From positions 62,001 to 126,000 of the forward strand of contig JAYEVK010000031.1 of NCBI GenBank assembly GCA_036346275.1: DNA of 64,000 nucleotides. Reading direction: 5' to 3'. Of this stretch, positions 46,005 through 54,893 are shown piece after piece. Numbering within the stretch: position 1 is the first letter of the stretch; the number at the start of each line of letters is the position of its first letter. Source of the stretch: Otatea glauca (Eukaryota; Streptophyta; Magnoliopsida; Poales; Poaceae). The position numbers and the translations under genes were made by a program. The notes under the pieces are model-generated. The model did not search any database. It was not told where the DNA came from and saw nothing but the letters and a program-made list of their open reading frames with translations.

Positions 46005-48857
46005 TGTCGGGACCCGGATTTGCAAATCCGAAACCCTCTATGTATACTGCACTAGTCCAGGATCACGCTAGTGCACACAGTGGAAACATAGATGAAATAT
46101 CATTCCATACAACGAATTAACTAAGAAGAAGCAAATTATTATTGAATAAAGCAAACGACCTTATGGTCAATGTTTACACCATTATGCCTTAAGGGCTTAA
46201 GAAACAAATACTATTGCAGCGGAAAAGATAACTTGAACCATTCGACATGACACAGGCAATCGTCTGGGGAACGCCTTCCTAATCCACGTAGTCTTCATAG
46301 AATTCCTCCTCATGATATTCATTATCTCCTTCAACAACTGATCAACAAGGGCATAAAGCCGTGAGTACAAAGGTACTCAGCAAGCCGTAGGGAATTGATG
46401 CAATATTTTCATGCACAGCTTGACAAGGATGGCTATATGTTTCATTTGCAGAAAGCAACAACTTGAATTGAAATACAATAAATAGATTGAAAGCATATTT
46501 ATGAAAACATAAATAAATAACTGGTAGATCAATGATAGACAACAAAACAACAGTGAACTCCCCGTTCACATCCCAACAATTCCACATTCCACAATTCATG
46601 AAAACACTTTATACCCCGTGTGAAATTCCCGGGCTTTGTCCATGACCGCGGACGCGGCTATTCGAATAGTTTTACACTCTGCAGAGGTTGTACAACTTTA
46701 CCCACAAGACATGAACATTCTTTGTGCAATCGATCTTAACACACTTCCTTTGGTGTGTCGCAGAGATATCATGACAAAACCTTTACAATGCACTGTCTAA
46801 ACTCGGTACTGCCCGCTAAGGTTTCGCCCTTTAGGGCCTCCTCTTGCGCCTTGCGAATCTACCCGTCCATCCCGGAACCCACACCACCAACTGGCAGTAC
46901 TCAAGGCTAGACATTACAAATTAATCAGCTAGGTCTGTCCCATTCCAGACATGTGGTAGTACGGTTAGGCCCAGTTCAATGGCGCACAAGATTAAGTCCT
47001 TAAATTGTCTCAGGCAAGACATCCACATCCCAATGTGCTAGAAAGCACCCCCTTTACTGCACGATCACTTGCCCGAGGGAAAACAATTCGTTCAACCAAG
47101 ACCAATGGCAAACCCCGCCATGGTACAACAAATTTTACAACAGTGGCTAACGGCCACGATTCAATATCTCATTAAGTCAATATTAACATTATTCACATGT
47201 GACATGAATCCCAACGTATATGTAAGCATGTCTAAGCATAGCTACGATAACCCAATGTTGGTATAATGATTATGTCCAACTAGTAATGTCCCAACCTAGG
47301 TTTAACAATGGATACATGGCATACAACCAATCAAGGTGGCATAATATCAACTAGGCATACATCTACTCCCATTAAATAAACATTGATACGTAAATAGCAT
47401 GCAAGTGTATAAAATAAATTACTTTGCAAACATAGGATCAATATGATCAAGGTTACGACTTGCCTTGCTGATCTAGTGCTGAATCTTGGTCTTCGAAGTC
47501 TTCGTTCGCTCCCTCGGAATTAGCGTCTACCGGAAAAGAAGAAACAAAACCAAATAAATACAAAATAGAGACAAAAACTAGCTCAAAACTGAAAATAATT
47601 GGCTCTGGAAGATAGATCTTGATTTTAGAAAAATTTAGAAACTTGAATCGCCTCAATCGGAGTTCGTATGAGCGAGAACGGGCCTCCGAAAGATTAAATT
47701 CAGAGAAAATACAGAAAATCAGAATTTCTGGATTTATTTTTGTACTGAAAAAGCGATTTATTGCGCAATCGCTGACGTCATCGGTTCACGGTGAACTGGG
47801 TTCACGGCACGGGCTCGGTTCACCGTGCACCCGGTGCACGGCTGACATCGACGCTGCGTCGAAGAACGATCGAGGTGGCGGTGACGCGCACACCCATGGC
47901 GGCTGACACGGCGCTGACGTGGTTGTCCACACGTCGCGCATCTGATGGCGACACAGGATCGAGCGGCGGGGACGCAAGGCTCGGGCAGCTGAGACGTGGC
48001 CAGATCCGAGACGTCCAAAGCAGATCGGGTGGCCACGATTCGGTGAAGGAGGACGGCGGCGAGCGGCGGCGCGGGGCTTACCGGAGGTGAAGAAGGAGAC
48101 GCGGCCAACGGCGAAGACGCGACTGTTCGGACACGGGACAAGGCGGATCGAAAAGGGGGCGACGCGGGCAAGGCAAAGAGGCCAACGACAGCAGCGGAGA
48201 CGCACCGCGGCGAAGAACATCGCGGCGGAAGGTTTCAAAGACGGCGAGAACTTCGCGAGGTCGCAGCGACGGCCGGTGAGATCTTGGGCGACGCAAGATG
48301 GGGCGACAGTGCGGCGAAAACGGCGGACCTCGGGCGGGGTGCAGCGCTGCATTTATAGCCCTCGGGAGGCGTGCCCAACCCGGAAACCTAGAGCGGCGAC
48401 GCGGCGCGCGAGGACTCAATGGCGGCTAGGGTTTCTATTTGGCGGCGGCGAGCTGGCCGGTTGGGCAGGCGGCGAGCGAAGCGGGCGAGGCGATCGGGCC
48501 GAGGCAACGCGGGAGGGAATGGGCCGTGAGACAGGCTGGAAAGGATTCGGCCCGACAGCGATTTGGAAAAATAAAACCATTTTCCGATTTTATATAATTC
48601 CAGAAATCCGAATAAAACCAAATAAATTCAAATAATATCAAATAAATTCAGAAAAATCCCCAAAAATACAGAAAAATTCCTTGGAGCACAAATTAACCCA
48701 ACTAAAACTGAAATTCTTTAGTTTGATGAATGGTTGAGCCAAATTAAATCCTTTCATTTATGGAAAATTCAAATTAAGCTGGAATTAATTCAAAGAAATG
48801 CAAATGGTTCATCTTTGATTTCTAACATTCCAAAACTTCAATTTTTGGGATGTTACA
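46005..48857 (-). mobile_element. Tekay solo LTR, TSD GATAC
   Basis: 2853 bp, TGTAACATCCC...GGTCCCGACA on the minus strand, flanked by GATAC at 46000-46004 and 48858-48862, inside the minisatellite. It is a close copy of 54894-57735. It contains TATAAAT at 48351-48357, donor CCG/GTAAGC at 48082/48081, microexon 47464-47526 and the module TATTCGAATAG/CTCTGCAGAG near 46660-46685. GC-rich open frames at 47.8-48.6 kb are leader DNA. Confidence 0.9.
47464..47526 (-). other. putative 63-nt acidic microexon in LTR (left copy)
   Basis: Minus strand: CGGTAG acceptor, then codons DANSEGANEDFEDQDSALDQ plus Q, then CAAG/GCAAGT, a textbook GC-type donor. Identical in the right LTR copy (56338-56400). Confidence 0.45.
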
Positions 48858-49624
48858 GATACCCATATCCGACTGGTGTTGGATATAGCTTAGGCTCAAC
48901 GTGGAGCGTATCATATTTATGTGGCTCTTGGCCGAGTGATACCCATAGCCGACTGCTGTAGGATATAGCTTAGGCTCAACTTGGAGCGTATCAAGTTTTT
49001 CTTGGCTCATGGCCGAGTGATGCCCATACCCGACTGATGTAGGATATGGCTCTGGTCCGACTTGGGACACATCGAGGTTTATCCGAACGGTACCCGTACT
49101 CGCTTATTACGACGCATAGCTTTTCGACCCTCATGGGGCATACCATTGGAGTCGCGCCCGTTTAGACTCAACTTATGATATATGATTCCGTTATGCGGTA
49201 ACCACCTAGCGACCCAGCGTGGGGCATATCACAAGAAGATATATTTTTTATCCGAATTGGAGGATTCCACGTCCCGCTTAGCACGGTAAGTGGTTAAACG
49301 TCCCATCGTGGGGTACAACGTGTCCCAAATATGACTTTGTCAAACCACGACTATCTCTGCAAGTCAGAATGTCGGGTCAGTCAAATCATTATGGAGGGTA
49401 CGGAAGGGCGAGGCGTTTCGCAATATTTTTCCCGCCGATTCGGCGAAAACCTAATTTTTTCCCCTTTAAGGGCTAGGCCATGCGTCACCCGACGGTTCAT
49501 TCTTTCCGCTGCGCACTCTTGCCCCTTCTGCTTCCTTCTCTCCGATTTCTCCGCCGCTAGGGTTATCCGTTGCCATTGATCTCTCCTTCGAAGATGTCTT
49601 CTCCGTCCAAGATCTCCTCCTCGC
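48858..49624 (+). repeat. duplicated host flank: minisatellite to antisense-ORF start
   Basis: This segment repeats 57736-58494 with small differences. It includes three minisatellite units, the promoter-side region of the antisense ORF (CCCCTTTAAGGGC near 49460) and the first codons of that ORF (ATG 49584, MSSPSKISSS). Homology stops at 49624 inside the ORF, where a filler and an LTR fragment follow. This copy of the ORF is thus only a stub. Confidence 0.88.
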
Positions 49625-49631
49625 CGCTAGG

Positions 49632-49779
49632 GAAATTCTTTAGTTTGATGAATGGTTTAGCCAAATTAAATCCTTTCATTTATGGAAAATTCAAATTAAG
49701 CTGGAATTAATTCAAAGAAATGCAAATGGTTCATCTTTGATTTCTAACATTCCAAAACTTCAATTTTTGGGATGTTACA
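49632..49779 (-). repeat. truncated 3' LTR of Tekay element
   Basis: A 148-bp LTR start, TGTAACATCCCAAAAATTG on the minus strand, matching 57588-57735. At 49632 it is joined to CGCCGCTAGGG, a filler identical to 49552-49562 of the flank. Confidence 0.88.
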
Positions 49780-49793
49780 AACCTCCCCCCTTT
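49780..49793 (-). promoter_or_regulatory. polypurine tract of Tekay element
   Basis: Minus strand AAAGGGGGGAGGTT directly abuts the LTR start. Confidence 0.85.
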
Positions 49794-49799
49794 AATGGA

Positions 49800-50290
49800 A
49801 TCTCGACCCTGAGATTCAGGCTGGCTAGAGAATAGGTGGGGAGACTCGGGCTTCAAATCCTCTTCTCGCTCCCAAGTTGCTTCCTCTTCTGAATGATTGC
49901 TCCACTGGACCTTGCAAAAACGGATGATCTTGCTTCTCGTGATACGCCCGCGATATCCAAAATTTTCACCGTTGTTCCTTGTAGGTAAGATCCTCTTGCA
50001 GATCAATGGCTTCCAATGGCATCTGTTCCTCTGGCACACGCAGACATTTCTTCAACTGCGATACATGGAACACATCATGGATTCCGGCAAAAGACTAAGA
50101 CAATTCTAACTTGTAGGCAACCTCGCCTCTTCGTTCCAAGATTCTGAACGGTCCCACATATCTAGGTGCAAGCTTTCCTTTTACTTGAAATCTCTTAACT
50201 CCTTTGAGAGGGGTGACTCTGAGGTAAACATAATCATTGGGCTCGAAACTCAAATCTCTGCGACGATTATCTGCATAACTCTTTTGTCTG
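49800..50290 (-). pseudogene. Tekay integrase C-terminus with chromodomain
   Basis: Minus-strand frame 50039-49731 holds the chromodomain core RSKIIRFCKVQWSNHSEEEA and TWEREEDLKPESPHLF. In chromoviruses this binds modified histones or other chromatin marks and steers insertion into heterochromatin. The lead-in (VAYKLELS, near 50110) is in another frame. 50100-50290 holds the GPF/Y-like stretch (GPFRILERRGEVAYKLEL wording, broken). Confidence 0.78.
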
Positions 50291-51241
50291 CTTTAAGCTA
50301 TCTTCAATCTGTCTCGAATTAATTGGACTTGCTCTTCGGCTTCTTGCAGTATGGTAGGACCAAACAATTGTCTTTCTCCTGACTCCTTCCAGTTGAGAGG
50401 GGTTCTGCACTTTCTTCCATATAAGGCTTCAAAAGGCGACATTTGCAAACTGGCTTGATAACTATTGTTGTACGAAAACTCGGCATAGGGCAAACACTTG
50501 TCCCACTTGGCACCATAAGTTAAGGCACAAGCCCTTAACATATCCTCAAGAATCTGATTCACACGCTCAGTCTATCCATCGGTTTGAGGGTGATAGGCAG
50601 TACTGAATCTAAGATGAGTTCCCATGGCTTCATGCAGACTCTGCCAAAAACGAGAGGTAAATTGGCTTCCTCTATCAGATACTATCTTCTTAGGCACTCC
50701 GTGAAGACTGACGATCCTTGACATATATAATTCTGCTAATTTATCTCCTGCATAGGTAGTCTTAACTGGAATAAAGTGAGCTACCTTAGTCAATCGATCC
50801 ACTATTACCCAGATCGAGTCATAACTCGCTTGGGTCTTAGGAAATCCGTAATGAAATCCATACCAATTTCTTCCCACTTCCATTCTCGAATCTTTAATGG
50901 TCGCAGCAATCCTGCGGCCTTTGATGCTCGCCTTGACCTTCCGCGACATCACAAAGTGCAACATACCGCAATCTCACGCTCATACTAGGCCACCAATACC
51001 TTTCCTTGAGGTCTTGATACATCTTGGTACTTCCAGGATGAATGGAGTATAAAGTCTCATGCGCTTCCTTGAGAATCAACTCCTTAAGCTCTTTCTGATC
51101 TGGTACGCAAATACGCTTCTCATACCAAATAGTACCTTGTTCATCTTCAGAGAAACCTGAGGCTTTTCCTTTCTTCATATTGCTCTTAATCTCCTTGATG
51201 TCGGCATCATCTACCTGTGCTTCTCGAATCTGATCTTCCAA
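50291..51241 (-). pseudogene. Tekay integrase zinc domain and core
   Basis: 51241-50964: zinc-binding region with LILKEAHETLYSIHPGSTKM and YWWPSM, frameshifted before its Cys pair. 50964-50572: core with WVIVDRLTKVAHFIPV, SDRGSQFTSRFW (Asp) and YHPQTDG, broken by a stop just before the catalytic Glu region. 50562-50293: core tail (MLRACALTYGAKWDKCLPYA; MSPFEALYGRKCRTPL). The first catalytic Asp region (about 50900) is altered by a frame change. Confidence 0.85.
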
Positions 51242-52620
51242 CAGAGGGCGACTTCCAAAGTAGCTAAATACCCTTCCTGAACCAATTCCAAACTAAGCTT
51301 CTGAAATTCCTTATAAAGGGCTGGCCGACTTTCCTTAATCATCAGAGTATTGCAGTAGCTCTTTCTACTCAAAGCATCGGCTACGACATTGGCCTTGCCT
51401 GGATGATAATGAATCCCAATGTCATAGTCCTTGATCAATTCCAACCATCTTCTTTGTCTCATATTGAGGTCAGCTTGGGTAAAGATATACTTCAAACTCT
51501 TGTGATCAGTGTAAACTTCACAACGATTACCAATGAGATAGTGACGCCAAATCTTTAAAGCATGCACTACGGCTGCTAATTCCAAATCATGGGTAGGATA
51601 GTTGACTTCATGTGGCCTTAGTTGTCGCAAGCATACGCTACAACCTTCTTATCTTGCATTAGCACACAACCGAGTCCTTGTCGGGATGCATCACGAATAT
51701 CTCAAAATCCTTCCTATTATCCGCGAGAATAAGCTTTGGGCGCTTGTCAAACACTTCTTTAACTCTTGAAAACTTTGCTCACACTCCGATGTCCAAACAA
51801 ATTTCTTCTCTTTCTTTAAGAGTTGAGTGAGCGGTCTAGCTTTTCTAGAAAACCCTTCTATGAAACGGCGATAATATCCCGCCATTCCAAGAAAACTTCG
51901 AATTTGGGGTACCGTCTTGGGTGACTCCCAACTTAGCACATCTCGCATCTTTCCGTGGTCAACAATGACTCCTTTCGCTGATATGACATGTCCTAGGAAA
52001 GCAACTTCTTTCATCCAGAACTCACATTTACTGAACTTCGCATAAAGCTGATTCTCTCTTAGCTTCGTTAAAATTTGGCGCAAGTGATCCTCATGTTCTT
52101 CCTCATTTTTGGAGTAGATTAGAATGTCATCAATGAAAACAACAACAAATTTATCCAAATATTCCATGAATACCTTATTCATCAAGGTCATGAAGTAGGC
52201 AGGGGCATTAGTCAATCCAAAAGACATCACGGTATACTCATACTGTCCATACCGAGTAACAAAAGCTGTTTTGGGTATATCCTCTTGACGAATCTTCAAC
52301 TGGTGATATCCTGATCTCAGGTCAATCTTCGAGAACACTCCGGCTCCTTGAAGTTGGTCAAACAAATCATCGATTCTTGGCAGAGGGTACTTATTCTTGA
52401 TGGTGACCTCATTGAGTGAGCGATAATCTACACACATTCTCTGAGTTCCATCTTTCTTTTCAACTAGAAGAACTGGTGCTCCCCATGGCGAAGAACTTGG
52501 TCGAACAAAACCTTGATCTTGCAGCTCTTTAATCTGTCTTTTTACTTCGGCTAACTCATTAGCAGGCATCCTATAAGGTCTCTTGGAAATGGGTGGCGTT
52601 CCAAGGACTAGTTCTATCAA
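51211..52620 (-). pseudogene. Tekay reverse transcriptase-RNase H
   Basis: 52620-51691 is one open RT frame: YRMPANELAEVKRQIKEL, RMCVDYRSLNEVTIKNKYPL, KIDLRSGYHQLKI and the catalytic FIDDILIYSK (about 52115-52145). A frame break near 51650-51700 loses the start of RNase H (LDASRQGLG wording). 51630-51211 carries HEVNYPTHDLELAAVVHALK (Glu), YTDHKSLKYIF (Asp) and HPGKANVVADALSR (Asp). RT is intact over about 300 residues, the longest undamaged domain of this element. Confidence 0.9.
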
Positions 52621-54700
52621 GAACTCTATATCTCGATCCGTGGCATCCTGTGCAACTCATCCGAAACACATCAGAAATTGTTGGCATCGAACATCTTCCA
52701 AACTTATTCCTTTGGCACGCAAACTCTAATCCTTCTGACCGATCTCAATCGGCTTGAACTTTTAACTTGGCTCCATCCGGATGGTTAAGGTGATCTCTAT
52801 TCCACAATCCAAAATCGCTTGGTTCTTGGAAAGCCAATCCATTCCTAGGATCACATCTAAGGACTTGGTGTCTAGGACAATAAGGTGGCTGAAATTCTAT
52901 CCTCCAATTAATATCTTAACTTGGGGCAGCCTTGGTTCGTACTCAAATCGTAACCGTGAGATTGCACTAATAAAACGGTCTTAAGAGGCATTGTCTTTAA
53001 TTGATGCTTTAAAGCAAAACTCCAGAAACAAACGAATGCGTAGCTCCGAGAATCAAACAAAACCATGGCAGATGCCGAGTTGACTAGGAGCTTACCTAGT
53101 ATGACGTCCGTGCATCGGGGCCCTCGGTGGTGACGTGATTCACACGGCCTCTTCCAAAGAAGCGCGGAGTCTTAGTGGCTTGATTGGGAGTCCAGGGCAC
53201 TCCACGCCCCGATCTCGTGCGGGGTCTTGGTGGCGAGATCCCAAATTGAAACGGATCAAGCGCCACGGCTTGCTTTCTTGGGCAATTATTTGCATAGTGA
53301 CCGAGTTCATGACGGTTGAAACATGTGACTCCTGCAGCTGGGTTACTGTTCCTCTGAGGTGGATTGCTGTTGGTGTTGAGGTTGCGATTGCCTAAAGGAG
53401 CTGGGCGAGGTGCTGGTGCAGGGGTCCTGAATGTATTCGGAGGAGTGAAACGAGCAGTCGCTGAGCGCTTGTTCGACTCTCACTGGTGACTCGATGGGCT
53501 CCATGTCGCATCATCTTTCTCTTACGGATTCTTCCAACTCCGACGAGATTCCTCAATAAGCATAGCTTTATCTACAAGGTGTTGAAAATCGCATAGTCAT
53601 TGCCAATGACTTGCACCTTTAGTCCCGGATTGAGTCCACGCTGAACTTCTTCCGCGAGCATCATCTCGTAGTTACATCCTCCGAGCATAGCGAGCGAGTT
53701 GAGTGAACTTATTGAGGTATTCACTCACCGACATCCCTTCTTGCTTAAGCTCGGAATTCATTCTTCTTCATTTCAACTTTGCCATCGTGAATATGAGAGT
53801 GGCGGAAAGGTGGAAAACTCTACCCAAGTGATAGTTTGAGGGTCATCATGGCAAGACAAGAGTTCTCCCACCATTGTGGCGGTGCCTCCGGTGATGAGCG
53901 GCATAGAGAACCTTCTCACGATTGGTGCACTGGGCAATTTCAAGCTTCTTCTCAATAGAGCGGATCCAATCATCGGCGCCCAATGGTTTCAAGAGTTGAG
54001 AATGTTGGCGGACGAGTCCTCATAAATTTCGCTAGCTTGACCGAGACGAGCTTGAGGAGGTGCAAAGACTGCAGCTTGGTTTTGCTTGGTTCAACAGATT
54101 GGCTAGGCAACTGCGACCGTTCTCACGATTCATCATGTTGTTCATATTCTGCATCATAGTATTCATTAACTGAGTCTGAGCTGCCAGAAAATGTCCCATG
54201 TTCTGGTCTATCACTACTGGCGGTGGCGGTGGTGCATTGGGGTTGGAGTTGGTGTTGGCACTGCACCGCACCGCATCCGCCGAGAACCGCAACCGGCTCG
54301 AACAGTGTCAACCATCCGAGATGCAAAGACAAGGGCTTGATAGGTAAGAGGGAAAAGCAGTAGACGAGTGGTAAGATCATCTAGGGGAGAAGGTAATACC
54401 CAGGGACAAAAGGATACAGCCGAAAGGCTTCAAATTAAAGAGGCAAATAAAGCTTTTCAATTAAAGGTATGGTTGTAACACCGTGCTTGGGGCAAGTGTA
54501 CAACATACCAGACACTCAAGCAAAGAAAATCTTAGTATACGCGAACTAAACGTAACTAAACTGAAAAGGGGGAAAACATGCTCAAACATCGCTGAGCCTA
54601 AAAACTATCTTATATGGTAGTCTTCTCGGCAAACTCTGGACAGCTAGATCATCAACTTCCTCGACTTGATTCCTTGCAGAAGACTCGAGGCTTTGAGAAA
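52621..54700 (-). pseudogene. Tekay gag-protease (heavily frameshifted)
   Basis: Gag N-terminus: 54292-54032 reads MGHFLAAQTQLMNTMMQNMN, a Met/Gln/Asn-rich helix usual in grass Tekay gag. The middle (53700-54000) is in several frames (TITWVEF). The zinc knuckle at 53282-53323 reads CFNRHELGHYANNC, with Arg in place of the second Cys. The protease site FDS lies near 53060 and the following Gly-Ala is altered by a shift. No frame longer than about 90 codons survives. Coding starts left of 54700, about 190 bp from the PBS. Confidence 0.75.
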
Positions 54701-54877
54701 TTTCATGAGATAAGATCAATTTAAATTTCGAAACCATGTTTCAACAAAGGAGAGGAATAAGAACCTAAGAATAAGACGAGGGGAGACGAAAACTATTAAG
54801 TACCAATTTTGTTGGTTTGATTTAGAAAATAATTTTGAAGACCATGCTAACTAGGATAGCGACCTACAGTCGATATG

Positions 54878-54889
54878 GCTCTGATACCA
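54878..54889 (-). promoter_or_regulatory. primer-binding site of Tekay element
   Basis: Minus strand TGGTATCAGAGC (initiator Met-tRNA complement), four bases inside the 5' LTR end at 54894. Confidence 0.9.
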
Positions 54890-54893
54890 TCTC

